Made by a program: the position numbers and the translations under genes. A stretch of DNA of 64,000 nucleotides from Bosea sp. Tri-49 (GTDB taxonomy: Bacteria; Pseudomonadota; Alphaproteobacteria; Rhizobiales; Beijerinckiaceae), in the NCBI RefSeq assembly GCF_003952665.1, contig NZ_CP017946.1:5909001-5973000 (forward strand), in the 5' to 3' direction. The notes beneath the pieces were generated by a model, which saw only the letters and a list, made by a program, of their open reading frames with translations, did no database searches and was not told the origin of the DNA. Shown here one piece after another: positions 38,273-46,735 of the stretch (its first letter is position 1; every line of letters begins with the position of its first letter).

Positions 38273-39163
38273 TCAGAACCCCAGCGCGGCGCCGTTCCAG
38301 CGCAGCAGCCGCGCCGGCAACTCCAGCCGCATCAGGTCTTCGCCGACGATCAGCGGCCCGGCATAGCCGCCAGCGCGAACCTCGGCGAAGAGTGCCGCCG
38401 TATCGGCTCCCGGCGGGACGATATGGGTCAGCGCCAGCGCCTTGACGCCGGCGCGCTCGGCAAGGCCAGCCACAACCGCCGGCGTCATGTGATAGCTCTG
38501 GACCGAAGCGACGGTCTCGGCCGAGCGGACACCGGCGGTGACGGGCATCTGGCTGTCGATGAAGACCTCGCAGACGAGGAGGTCGCAATCCCGGGCGGCC
38601 TGCTTCAGCGAGGGCGTCAGGCGGGTGTCGCCGGAGAAGACGATGCGGCTGCCGTTCGCCGACAATGACAATCCGAAGGCTGGCTCGACCGGCTTGTGAT
38701 CGACGAGGAAGGCCTCGATCGCAAGAGCGCCCAGTCCCGCGATCGGGCCTTCGCGCAATTCCTCGAAGACGACCTCGAGGCCGGTCGCATCCGGACGTTT
38801 CTCGAAGGCGATGCGCAAGGCGCGCTCGCGGGCGAAGGCTTGGTATTGGCCGCGCATATTGGCGAGCGCCGGCTCCGGCGCGATCACCCGCCAGGGTCGG
38901 TTCCGACCCTGGTGCCAGGACGAGATGACGAGCTGGTAGAAATCGACCAGATGGTCGGAATGCTCATGCGTGACGATGAGCGCATCGATCTGCGCCCCGG
39001 CATGGCCGGCGGCGACGAGGCGCTGGCTGACGCCGGAACCGCAATCGATCAGAACCTTGACACCACCCGCCTCGACGAGATGAGCCGGGCCGGCGCGGCG
39101 CAGGCTGACCGGCGGTGCTCCGGTGCCAAGGAAGGTGAAGGCGAGATCAGTGGTCACAGTCAC
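38273..39163 (-). CDS. MBL fold metallo-hydrolase (RNase Z/arylsulfatase-like)
   Basis: A 296-residue metallo-beta-lactamase-fold enzyme. The metal motif is VTHEHSDHL (HxHxDH) near residue 66, with the later His in FLVDHKP, Asp in FSGDTRLTP and His in LALTHIVPP. The fold resembles RNase Z and related phosphodiesterases or arylsulfatases, but the exosite of RNase Z is not evident. The substrate is unknown. Convergent with the chemoreceptor gene. Confidence 0.9.
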   Translation of the reverse strand: MTVTTDLAFTFLGTGAPPVSLRRAGPAHLVEAGGVKVLIDCGSGVSQRLVAAGHAGAQIDALIVTHEHSDHLVDFYQLVISSWHQGRNRPWRVIAPEPALANMRGQYQAFARERALRIAFEKRPDATGLEVVFEELREGPIAGLGALAIEAFLVDHKPVEPAFGLSLSANGSRIVFSGDTRLTPSLKQAARDCDLLVCEVFIDSQMPVTAGVRSAETVASVQSYHMTPAVVAGLAERAGVKALALTHIVPPGADTAALFAEVRAGGYAGPLIVGEDLMRLELPARLLRWNGAALGF

Positions 39164-39194
39164 TCGCCTTCAGCTCTGGTCCGGTCAGCAGAAC

Positions 39195-39929
39195 TCAGTA
39201 GCCGCCGTCGTCGTCCTCGTCGGCCGGGCGCTTGAGCTGCTTCAGCTTGGCGAAGACGGAGTCGACGTCGATCTTCTCCTCCTCCTCGCGCTTCGGCCGG
39301 CTCATATCGGCGAAGGGCTGCGAGGCGGGCGCCGGCTCCGGCGCGGTCGTGACCTCGGCGGGGAGCAGGGTCGAGCCGGTGTCCTGCACGACCATGGCCG
39401 GACGATCCTTGGCGGCGCGTCCCACCTCGAAATCGAGATCGATCTGCGAGGCCAGGCCGAGGCTGACCGGGTCGATAGGCTGCAGCTGCTGGGCGTTCCA
39501 GTGCGTGCGGTCGCGAATCTGGGCGATGGTCGTCTTGGTCGTGCCGATCAGGCGGATGATCTGCGCGTCTTTGAGCTCGGGATGGTTGCGCAGCAGCCAG
39601 AGGATCGCGTTCGGCCGATCCTGGCGCTTCGAGACGGGGGTATAGCGCGGCCCCTTGGTGCGCTTGATCTCCGGCACCTTGACCTTGCGCTCGGCGAGTT
39701 TGAGCTGATGCGCCGGGTTCTTGGCGGCGCGCTCGAGCTCCTCGCGGGTGAGCTGGCCGGAGGTGATCGGGTCGAGGCCCTTGATGCCGGCTGCGACTTC
39801 GCCGTCGGCGATGCCGCGCACCTCGAGCGGGTGCAGTTTGCAGAACTCGGCGATCTGCTCGAAGGTCAGCGAGGTGTTCTCGACCAGCCAGACCGCAGTG
39901 GCTTTCGGCATCAGCGGCGTTTGTGACAC
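39195..39929 (-). CDS. trcR: Cell cycle transcriptional regulator TrcR (DUF1013)
   Basis: A 244-residue DUF1013 protein: PKATAVWLVENTSLTFEQIA near the N-terminus is diagnostic, followed by a helix-turn-helix-like region and an acidic C-terminus (PADEDDDGGY). In Caulobacter the homologue TrcR takes part in cell-cycle transcription. I choose the GTG at 39929, which has AGGAGA 6 bases upstream, over the ATG at 39911 that lacks a site and over a longer frame to 40004. It stands 31 bases from the hydrolase gene. Confidence 0.9.
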   Translation of the reverse strand: MSQTPLMPKATAVWLVENTSLTFEQIAEFCKLHPLEVRGIADGEVAAGIKGLDPITSGQLTREELERAAKNPAHQLKLAERKVKVPEIKRTKGPRYTPVSKRQDRPNAILWLLRNHPELKDAQIIRLIGTTKTTIAQIRDRTHWNAQQLQPIDPVSLGLASQIDLDFEVGRAAKDRPAMVVQDTGSTLLPAEVTTAPEPAPASQPFADMSRPKREEEEKIDVDSVFAKLKQLKRPADEDDDGGY

Positions 39930-40077
39930 GGGCCGTCTCCTGGAATGTCGCGGGCAATAGCTCTCAGGCGCCGACCGGCCGCCCCGGCCGGTCATCCAAA
40001 TCATCGACGATGAGGAGGATGGCGCGCCTTATAGGCAAAGCCGTGATCGCTGTCCATGGAAAGCAGAAGGGCTGTTA

Positions 40078-41091
40078 TCACACAGTCAGCACGATCTTGC
40101 CGATATGGGCGTTGCTCTCCATCAGCGCGTGCGCCTGTGCGGCCTGTTCCAGCGGGAAGCGGGCGTGGATCACCGGCTTGCAGCGCCCTTCCGTCAGCAG
40201 CGGCCAGACCTTCTCCTCGAGCTCACGCGCGATCGCAGCTTTTTCGGCGATCGTGCGCGGTCGCAGGGTCGAACCGGTATGGGTCAGGCGTTTCATCATC
40301 AGGCGGCTGAAATTGACCTCGGCCTTCGGCCCGTTGAGGAAGGCGATCTGGACGATGCGGCCGCTTTCGGCGGCGGCATCGTAGTTGCGGTTGATGTAGT
40401 CGCCGCCGACCATGTCGAGGATCAGGTTGACGCCGCGCCCGCCGGTCGCGGCCTTCGCTGCGGCGACGAAATCCTCAGTGCGGTAATTGATGGCGTGGTC
40501 GGCGCCGAGGTCGCGGCAGGCGGTGCATTTTTCGTCCGATCCGGCGGTGGCCAGCACGGTCGCGCCGAAGGCCTTGGCGAGCTGGATCGCCGTGGTGCCG
40601 ATGCCCGAGGTGCCGCCATGCACCATGAAGCTCTCGCCCTTCTTCAAGCCGCCGCGCTGGAAAACATTGGTCCAGACAGTGAAATAGGTCTCCGGGATCG
40701 CGCCGGCTTCCTCCAGCGACAGCCCGGCGGGAATCGGCAGGGCATTGTCCTCATGGACCACGGCATATTGGGCATAGCCGCCGCCGGCGACGAGCGCGCA
40801 GACCTGATCGCCGACCTCGTAGCGCGACACGCCTTCGCCGAGGGCGACGATCCGGCCGGCGATCTCAAGGCCCGGAATGTCGGAGGCGCCGGGGGGCGGA
40901 GCATAGCCGCCCATGCGCTGCAGCACGTCGGGCCGGTTGACGCCGGCGACCGCGACATGGACCAGGATCTGGCCGGGACCCGGCTGCGGCACCGGGCGCT
41001 GCTGGGCTTTAAGGACCTCCGGGCCGCCGGGGGCATCGAAGCCGATGGCGGTCATCATCGCGGGCAGGGTGGCGGTCGATTGGGTGGTCAT
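40078..41091 (-). CDS. NAD(P)H-quinone oxidoreductase (MDR, zeta-crystallin-like)
   Basis: A 337-residue zinc-free medium-chain reductase. It has the quinone oxidoreductase pattern VAGVNRPDVLQRMGGYAPPPG near 50, the nucleotide motif MVHGGTSGIGTTAIQLAKA near 145, and the family end HIGKIVLTV. The reaction is NADPH-dependent reduction of quinones or enones. The ATG at 41091 is preferred because GAGGAG lies 6 bases before it; an ATG at 41097 sits directly on that site. Confidence 0.92.
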   Translation of the reverse strand: MTTQSTATLPAMMTAIGFDAPGGPEVLKAQQRPVPQPGPGQILVHVAVAGVNRPDVLQRMGGYAPPPGASDIPGLEIAGRIVALGEGVSRYEVGDQVCALVAGGGYAQYAVVHEDNALPIPAGLSLEEAGAIPETYFTVWTNVFQRGGLKKGESFMVHGGTSGIGTTAIQLAKAFGATVLATAGSDEKCTACRDLGADHAINYRTEDFVAAAKAATGGRGVNLILDMVGGDYINRNYDAAAESGRIVQIAFLNGPKAEVNFSRLMMKRLTHTGSTLRPRTIAEKAAIARELEEKVWPLLTEGRCKPVIHARFPLEQAAQAHALMESNAHIGKIVLTV

Positions 41092-41169
41092 GGGCATCTC
41101 CTCGCCTGTGGTGCTGGCGTTCGCCTCCGATTAAGCTCGCGTATCCGGAGGATGCAAGGCGAGGCTACG

Positions 41170-41370
41170 ATGGCTGGATTTCTCGACGACGACCGCCCGG
41201 TGCCGAAGCGGGCTCACGAGATCGGGCAGGACCTGTCGCAGCTCGCCGTCGCCGAGCTCGACGAGCGTATCGCGATCCTTGAAGCGGAGGTCGCGCGGCT
41301 GCACGAAGCGCGGGAGAAGAAGGCGGCGTCACGCTCCGCTGCCGATGCCTTCTTCAAGGCGAAGGCCTGA
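41170..41370 (+). CDS. DUF1192 family small protein
   Basis: A 66-residue alpha-specific protein. The family core LAVAELDERIAILEAEVARL forms a short coiled coil. The ATG at 41170 follows AAGGCGAGG; a long open frame upstream runs antisense to the reductase gene and is spurious. The function is unknown. It is divergent from the oxidoreductase gene. Confidence 0.88.
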   Translation: MAGFLDDDRPVPKRAHEIGQDLSQLAVAELDERIAILEAEVARLHEAREKKAASRSAADAFFKAKA

Positions 41371-41664
41371 GGCGAAACCGCGGCCGTCAACCGCGAAGGC
41401 AGGGCCGGCAGCACTTGGCGGGCGGTTGAGTCTTTCATGCCACGCGACAAGATGCGCCAGCCGATGAACGGATATTCATCTTCGCGTCGAGAGCCGAAGC
41501 GCCTATCCTGAGGACGTGGACAGAAGGCGGCGAGGTGCTGCTCCCCAGTGTCGATGCGAATGCCTCGGCCGGGCCACTTCCGACAATGACAGCAGGTGGA
41601 GGATGCCGACGCGACAGCTTGCGCTGCCCGGGTGGCGCGCCTGCCTTTCGACAGGAGAGAGACG

Positions 41665-41961
41665 ATGCGCTTCGTCGCGCTCGCCATTGCCTTGCTCGCC
41701 GCCGCTCCAGCTTTCGCTGACGAAGACATCGCCAATCTCGGCTTGCGCGAGGACGGCGGAAAGCCGCTGGCCGCCCTGCAGCTGCGCTGGCCGCAGACCG
41801 TCGTGGTCATGCAGGTGCCGGTCGCGGTGCTTGGCGGTCACAGCATCGAGATCCGGCGTGAGCTCGCGCCCAGCATCAGCCTTGGCGGGACCTATCGCTA
41901 CTCGCTCGGCGAGCGCTTCGTGAGCGAGCGTTTCGGCCTGAGGCTGACGGTCACGCGCTAG
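41665..41961 (+). CDS. Small exported protein of unknown function
   Basis: A 98-residue protein with a clear signal peptide (RFVALAIALLAAAPAFA, cleavage before DED) and a small beta-rich mature domain of about 80 residues. AGGAGA lies 7 bases before the ATG. I do not recognise the family. It stands alone between DUF1192 and the small RNA candidate. The 294 bases between 41371 and 41664 show no other gene. Confidence 0.65.
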   Translation: MRFVALAIALLAAAPAFADEDIANLGLREDGGKPLAALQLRWPQTVVVMQVPVAVLGGHSIEIRRELAPSISLGGTYRYSLGERFVSERFGLRLTVTR

Positions 41962-42039
41962 CATCCAAATTCGGGTCAGGATCGTTCGAATTTGTCGCAT
42001 TTTCGGGCGGTGTTAACGGTCGCTTAACGATTCCAAAGT

Positions 42040-42147
42040 ATGAATCGCATCATCCAGTTTGTCTGGATGTCGAGTGGCTCCTGCCCACTCTGTTTGACGC
42101 CTCCCTGTTGACCTTCGAGCCGCCTTCGGGGCGGCTCTTTTTTTTGC
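42040..42147 (+). ncRNA. Candidate trans-acting small RNA with three hairpins
   Basis: In the 364-base gap between 41962 and 42325 there are three consecutive hairpins: CATCCAG/CTGGATG (42051-42069), GAGTGG/CCACTC with the loop CTCCTGC (42072-42090), and a terminator (42117-42145). The second loop and the linker (CGCCTCCC, about 42098-42105) carry pyrimidine-rich anti-Shine-Dalgarno sequence, as in several alphaproteobacterial Hfq-bound small RNAs. A possible -10 TATGAA is at 42039-42044; the -35 is not clear. No open frame fits. Alternatively it is a 3' UTR of the small exported gene. Confidence 0.5.
42117..42145 (+). terminator. Strong rho-independent terminator
   Basis: GAGCCGCC pairs with GGCGGCTC around a TTCGG loop and is followed by eight T. 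It ends the candidate small RNA and any read-through from the upstream exported-protein gene. Confidence 0.85.
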
Positions 42148-42325
42148 CTCAGCCCGGATTTCCGGGCGAGGCGAGGGCGTCACCGGGCCGGACCATGGCA
42201 CCGTTAACCTTAACGACACGTTACCGCGGCGCAGACAACGCTGTGGCGTTATCCTTGCGATGTCCCGGCAGGAGTCGGCGTCGCGTCTTTCGATCGCGCG
42301 CCATTGTGCCGATTGGAGACAGGGT

Positions 42326-42853
42326 ATGACCGATTTGACCATGCTGAGGCCCGAGGCCGAGGACGGCGCGATCTCGTTTGCGCGCGGCTTCGTCAAATCG
42401 GACGCGTTCATGCAGCTGTTCCGCGAGGGGATGGGGCTGGTCGAGGCAACCGCTTCCTATCTCGATGGCGACGGGCGGGCCGAGTCGGCGGCGCTGCCGC
42501 GCGAGGTCTCGCTGACTTATGCGACCGAGAGCATGCGCCTGACGACGCGTCTGATGCAGATCGCATCCTGGCTTCTGGTGCAGCGCGCCGTTGCCGAGGG
42601 CGAGATGAGCGCCGATCAGGCGCGCAACGAGCACAATAAGGTGCGCATCGCCGAGTCGATGCTGCAGCCGACCAGCGCCGAGGCCGAACGCCTGCCGCAG
42701 CGCCTGCGCGACCTCGTCGCCCGTTCGGTCCGCTTGCAGGAGCGCATCCGCAATCTCGATGAGCAGATGTCCGGCACGGGCCGACCCGTCGCGGCGAATC
42801 CGGTGCGCGGCCAGCTCGAAAGCCTGCAGGCGCGGCTCGGCCTGCTGCGCTGA
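42326..42853 (+). CDS. DUF1465 family protein
   Basis: A 175-residue helical protein of the alpha-specific DUF1465 family: FVKSDAFMQLFREGMGLVEATASYLDG near residue 22 and LTYATESMRLTTRLMQIASWLL near 60. The ATG at 42326 follows GGAGACAGGG. The homologue in Caulobacter belongs to the cell-cycle set, but the function is not secure here. It precedes DUF4164-zapA on the same strand by 175 bases. Confidence 0.9.
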   Translation: MTDLTMLRPEAEDGAISFARGFVKSDAFMQLFREGMGLVEATASYLDGDGRAESAALPREVSLTYATESMRLTTRLMQIASWLLVQRAVAEGEMSADQARNEHNKVRIAESMLQPTSAEAERLPQRLRDLVARSVRLQERIRNLDEQMSGTGRPVAANPVRGQLESLQARLGLLR

Positions 42854-43028
42854 GAGCCGCCTTGGCCGCCATTCAGGTGGCCGGCTGCGCCAAGCTTGCC
42901 CCGGATATCCACTGCGCAGACCGCTGCGCGGGGCGCAAAGCGCCCAAAGCGCTTTCCACGGTCATATTTGTTAAACTAGGCTTCCGAATCGGATGAGCCG
43001 GCTCCAGCCGGCCTGCAGAGGAAGAAGC

Positions 43029-43337
43029 GTGGCGTCTCCAGGACTGGATCACGCCCTGTCGCGCCTCGAAAGCGCGCTCGGCCAACTCGAAGCAGCCGCT
43101 CGCAGGCGGCTAGAGGTCGAGCGTGGCCGGGCCAATCTCGAAACAGAACTCACCTTGATGCAGGACGATCGTGCCCGCCTCGCTGTCGAGCTTGACGGCG
43201 CGATGGCCCGAGTCGGACAGGTCCAGGGTGTCGCGGAAGAGGTCGACCGCAAGCTCGATCGCGCCATGACGGCGCTCACCGAGCTGATCGCGCGTGTCGA
43301 AGTCCGCCCTGACGAAGAAGCCGAACAGGACGCCTGA
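43029..43337 (+). CDS. DUF4164 family protein
   Basis: A 102-residue coiled-coil protein (LDHALSRLESALGQLEAAAR and on) of the DUF4164 family that regularly precedes zapA in Hyphomicrobiales. The GTG at 43029 has AGAGGAAG a few bases upstream and is preferred to the ATG at 42993. Its TGA overlaps the ATG of zapA (TGATG), giving translational coupling. A role in Z-ring assembly is inferred from context only. Confidence 0.85.
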   Translation: MASPGLDHALSRLESALGQLEAAARRRLEVERGRANLETELTLMQDDRARLAVELDGAMARVGQVQGVAEEVDRKLDRAMTALTELIARVEVRPDEEAEQDA

Positions 43338-43705
43338 TGCCCCAGGTCAACGTCACCATCTCCGGCAAGGCCTACCGCATGGCGTGCGGCGAGGGCGAGG
43401 AGCCGCATCTGGAGGCGCTCGCGCAGCTCTATGACGGCAAGATCGAGGAGATGCGCCAGGCCTTCGGCGAGATCGGCGACATGCGCCTGCATGTCATGGC
43501 GGCGCTGATGGTCGCCGACGAGGTCAGCGAGCTGAAGAAGAAGGTCGAGACGCTCGAAGGCCGGCTGCAATCGATCGAGGGCGATGCGGGTACCGCCGAC
43601 CAACGCGCTGGCGAGGTCGAAGAGAAGGCGGCAGCCGCTCTCGTCGCTGCCGCCGAGCGCATCGAGGGGGTGGCACGGAGCCTGCTGCCGGGGCAGACGG
43701 GGTAA
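43337..43705 (+). CDS. zapA: Cell division protein ZapA
   Basis: A 122-residue ZapA. The globular head MPQVNVTISGKAYRMACGEGEE is typical and is followed by a long coiled-coil helix (EVSELKKKVETLEGRLQSI). ZapA tetramers cross-link FtsZ filaments at mid-cell. It is coupled to the DUF4164 gene by a one-base overlap and lies near the 6S RNA and 5-FCL genes, a conserved grouping in proteobacteria. Confidence 0.94.
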   Translation: MPQVNVTISGKAYRMACGEGEEPHLEALAQLYDGKIEEMRQAFGEIGDMRLHVMAALMVADEVSELKKKVETLEGRLQSIEGDAGTADQRAGEVEEKAAAALVAAAERIEGVARSLLPGQTG

Positions 43706-43841
43706 GCGGGGGCGCCGAACAAGCGCGGGGAACCCTCCGCGGTCGTTTCGCGCTACAACTTCTCCCCAGCCCGCCTTTGCAATTCCTCAATCATGCCTGA
43801 CTGACGCTCGCAGCTGTGATGAGTCGATGAAGGCAGGGACG

Positions 43842-44906
43842 ATGAGCGACAGGGTGCGGGTGGCGGTTCTCCTCGGTGGCAAGTCGGCCGAGCACGAGGT
43901 TTCGCTGATGTCTGCCACCAATGTGGTCAAGGCAATCGACAAGGCGAAGTACGACGTCGTGCCGATCCTGATCACCAAGGCCGGGCAATGGCGCGAGCTC
44001 GAATTGCAAAACGGCGTCCTGCCCGATCCGATTCCGCAGGATGGTGCTGAGATCTGCCTGCTGCCCGGCGGAGGCGGACGCCTGCTGCGCCTGCAGGACG
44101 GGGCGGCGCCGCAGACGCTCCAGAAGATCGACGTGCTCTTCCCGGTGCTGCACGGTCTTGATGGCGAGGATGGCTCGGTCCAGGGTCTGGCCGCGGTCGC
44201 CGGCATCCCGCTGGCGGGCTGCGGCATCGTCGGCTCGGCCAATGCGCTCGACAAGGACATCGCCAAGCGGCTGCTGCGCGAGGCCGGCCTCGGCGTTGCC
44301 CGTTCGCTCACCATTCGCCAGGGCGAGACGCTGAGCTTCGAGCAAGCCAGCGCCGCGCTCGGCCTGCCGCTCTTCGTCAAGCCGGCCCGGCAGGGTTCCT
44401 CGGTCGGCGTCAGCAAGGCGACGACCGCCGAGGCTTTCACGGCCGCCCTCGCCGAGGCCTTCCGGCATGATCGCGTGGTTCTGGTCGAGGAGCTCATCGA
44501 AGGCCGCGAGATCGAACTCAGCGTGCTGGAGCAGGCCAATGGCGAGACGATTGTCTCGCTGCCGGGCGAGATTGTCGCTGCTGCGAGCCATGGCTTCTAT
44601 ACCTACGAGGCCAAATATCTCGACGAGGACGGCGCCCGCGTCGAGGTTCCAGCCGATCTGCCCGAGGAGACAATCGCCAACCTGCAGGTGCTGGCCAAGC
44701 GCGCCTTCTACGCGCTCGGCTGCGACGGTATGGCCCGCGTCGACTTCTTCCTGCGGCCGGATGGCAGCGCGCTGATCAACGAGATCAACACCATCCCCGG
44801 CTTCACCGACATCAGCATGTTTCCGAAGGCGCTCGCGGCCAGCGGCATCGCCTATCCCGACCTGATCGACCGGGTGATCCGGCACGGCATCGCGCGTGGT
44901 GCCTGA
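43842..44906 (+). CDS. ddl: D-alanine-D-alanine ligase
   Basis: A 354-residue ATP-grasp ligase that makes D-Ala-D-Ala for peptidoglycan. Motifs: LLGGKSAEHEVSLMSA at the start, VLHGLDGEDGSVQGL, KPARQGSSVGVSKA (ATP-grasp), EGREIELSVLE and NEINTIPGFTDISMFP (metal site). The ATG at 43842 is the first with family sequence; a frame extends upstream across the zapA stop and is ignored, and an ATG at 43827 is an alternative. It has been inserted between zapA and the 6S RNA region relative to the common order. Confidence 0.94.
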   Translation: MSDRVRVAVLLGGKSAEHEVSLMSATNVVKAIDKAKYDVVPILITKAGQWRELELQNGVLPDPIPQDGAEICLLPGGGGRLLRLQDGAAPQTLQKIDVLFPVLHGLDGEDGSVQGLAAVAGIPLAGCGIVGSANALDKDIAKRLLREAGLGVARSLTIRQGETLSFEQASAALGLPLFVKPARQGSSVGVSKATTAEAFTAALAEAFRHDRVVLVEELIEGREIELSVLEQANGETIVSLPGEIVAAASHGFYTYEAKYLDEDGARVEVPADLPEETIANLQVLAKRAFYALGCDGMARVDFFLRPDGSALINEINTIPGFTDISMFPKALAASGIAYPDLIDRVIRHGIARGA

Positions 44907-44964
44907 CGGCACGAAATTCCCACACCTTCCACTAAACGCCTCTGGCGCTTTGCCGGCATGCATC

Positions 44965-45125
44965 CTACCTTGTCGCGGCGGGGCTGCCTGGTGCGTGCGA
45001 GTCATGTATTCCCGGGCCCATACGACTCCCTAGGGAGCTGTCCCTGACTGGGTCCCTGGACCCGGACACACGGCGCCCACCTACTTTGTAGGTGTCCCGG
45101 GATCGAAATCTCCACGGCCAAGGTG
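44965..45125 (+). ncRNA. ssrS: Probable 6S RNA
   Basis: The gap before the 5-FCL gene folds as a long rod. Ends pair as ACCTTG (44967) with CAAGGT (45119). Inner elements are GAGTC/GACTC with GTAT/ATAC (44999-45028), a terminal GGGTC/GACCC hairpin (45050-45063), CACCTAC/GTAGGTG (45078-45094), and TCCCGGG (45010) able to pair with CCCGGGA (45096). Size (about 160 bases) and position directly upstream of 5-formyl-THF cyclo-ligase, near zapA, are the conserved 6S context. 6S RNA binds sigma70-RNA polymerase in stationary phase. The ends are approximate. Confidence 0.65.
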
Positions 45126-45139
45126 GCTCCGCACTGCCC

Positions 45140-45715
45140 ATGACTGATGCCGTCTCTCGCGTCCCCTCTCCTCGCAAGGCGGCGCTGCGCACCGAAGCAC
45201 TCGCCCGGCGCGACGCCCTTGAACTCGACGACCGCCTGATCTGGGACGAGGCCATTGTCGCGCGCGCCCTGGCCCTGCCGGTGTTCGCGCTGGGGCCGGT
45301 CTCGGCCTATTGGCCGATGCGCTCGGAGGCCGATCCACGCCCGATCCTGGAAGCTCTGCACGAGCGCGGCCTGCCACTCTGCCTGCCGGCGATCGTCGAG
45401 AAACGCATGCTCTTCCGGCGCTGGGCTCCCTGGGAGCCGATCGTGCCAGGCGGCTTCGGGACGCTGGTGCCGAGCCCTGAGGAGCCGGAGGTCAGGCCTA
45501 CGATCCTGATCGTCCCGCTTGCCGCCTTCGACCGGCGCGGCTACCGCATCGGCTATGGCAAGGGCTATTACGACCGCGCCATCGCCGAGCTCGAACCGGT
45601 CGCGACAGTCGGCATCGCCTATGCGGCACAAGAGATCGAGGCCGTGCCCGCCGAGGCGCATGACCGCCGCCTCGACTGGGTCGTCACGCAGGGCGAGACG
45701 ATCCGCTGCGGTTGA
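45140..45715 (+). CDS. 5-formyltetrahydrofolate cyclo-ligase
   Basis: A 191-residue enzyme converting 5-formyl-THF to 5,10-methenyl-THF with ATP. Family sequence includes RKAALRTEALARRDAL at the N-terminus, VSAYWPMRSEADPRPIL, and the late RRGYRIGYGKGYYDRAIAEL loop that binds ATP. The ATG at 45140 lies just after the probable 6S RNA, the usual E. coli ssrS-ygfA style linkage. A frame extending to 45092 would run into the RNA and is rejected. Confidence 0.94.
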   Translation: MTDAVSRVPSPRKAALRTEALARRDALELDDRLIWDEAIVARALALPVFALGPVSAYWPMRSEADPRPILEALHERGLPLCLPAIVEKRMLFRRWAPWEPIVPGGFGTLVPSPEEPEVRPTILIVPLAAFDRRGYRIGYGKGYYDRAIAELEPVATVGIAYAAQEIEAVPAEAHDRRLDWVVTQGETIRCG

Positions 45716-45901
45716 TTTCGCTGCGGTGATCACGTCATTAGCAGGCGCGCCTTTCATTCAAGACGCAGTTGTCCTGCCGTGTTTTCCTCCAAGCTGCGAC
45801 GTCGTACCGTGCGGCCCGAGGCGGGCCGGGGACGACCGCATTTTGCGTGAAAGCGCGACGGAACGGGCTGCAATGTGGCAGCCCAATCACTGGATAGTGT
45901 C

Positions 45902-46735
45902 ATGCGTCTACTCTTCCTCGGCGACATCGTCGGGCGCGCCGGCCGCCTCGCCGTGCAGGATCGCCTCCCTGGCCTGCGCGAGCGCTGGAAGCTCGATTGC
46001 GTCGTCATCAATGGCGAGAACTCCGCCGGCGGCTTCGGCATCACCGAAGCGATCTGCGACGAGACGCTTGCCGCTGGCGCCGATGTCATCACGCTCGGCA
46101 ATCATTCCTGGGACCAGCGCGAGGCGATGGTCTTCATCGAGCGCCAGCCACGCCTGATCCGGCCCGCGAACTACCCGCCCGGCACGCCCGGCCGCGGCGC
46201 GACCGTGATCGAAGCCCGCAACGGCGCGCGCGTCCTCGTCGTCAACGTCATGGGCCGGCTGTTCATGGACGCGCTCGACGACCCCTTCGCGGCGCTGGAG
46301 CGAGAGCTCGCTGCCTGCCCGCTGCGCGAGGCCGCCGACGCCGTCATCGTCGACGTTCATGCCGAGGCGACCAGCGAGAAGCTCGCCATGGCCTATTATC
46401 TCGATGGCCGCGCCAGCCTCGTCGTCGGCACCCATACCCATGTCCCGACCTCGGATACGCGCGTGCTGCCGGCCGGCACTGCCTACCAGACCGATGCCGG
46501 CATGTGCGGCGACTACGAGTCGATCCTCGGCATGCAGAAGGAGGAGGCGATCCGCCGCTTCCTGCAGAAGACGCCGGGCTCGCGGCTGGAGCCGGCGCTC
46601 GGCGAGGGCACGTTGTCGGGTATCGCCGTCGAGACCGATGACCGCACGGGCCTCGCCAAGGCAGCCTGGCCGGTGCGTCTTGGCTCAACGCTCGCCGAGA
46701 CCTGGCCGACAGCCTGGGATCAGCAGGGCGGCTGA
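45902..46735 (+). CDS. TIGR00282 family metallophosphoesterase (YmdB-like)
   Basis: A 277-residue calcineurin-like phosphodiesterase. Dimetal ligands appear in LFLGDIVGRAGR (Asp), INGENSAGGFG (Asn), LGNHSWDQ (GNH) and HTHVPTSD (His). In Bacillus, YmdB degrades cyclic nucleotides and alters biofilm decisions; here the role is unknown. It overlaps the BenE transporter gene by one base (TGATG), so they are coupled. Confidence 0.93.
   Translation: MRLLFLGDIVGRAGRLAVQDRLPGLRERWKLDCVVINGENSAGGFGITEAICDETLAAGADVITLGNHSWDQREAMVFIERQPRLIRPANYPPGTPGRGATVIEARNGARVLVVNVMGRLFMDALDDPFAALERELAACPLREAADAVIVDVHAEATSEKLAMAYYLDGRASLVVGTHTHVPTSDTRVLPAGTAYQTDAGMCGDYESILGMQKEEAIRRFLQKTPGSRLEPALGEGTLSGIAVETDDRTGLAKAAWPVRLGSTLAETWPTAWDQQGG

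Noticed and set aside
40105..41370. A 421-residue frame ending in the DUF1192 gene
   Set aside because: The upstream 355 codons are antisense to the quinone oxidoreductase; only the last 66 residues are family sequence with a ribosome site.
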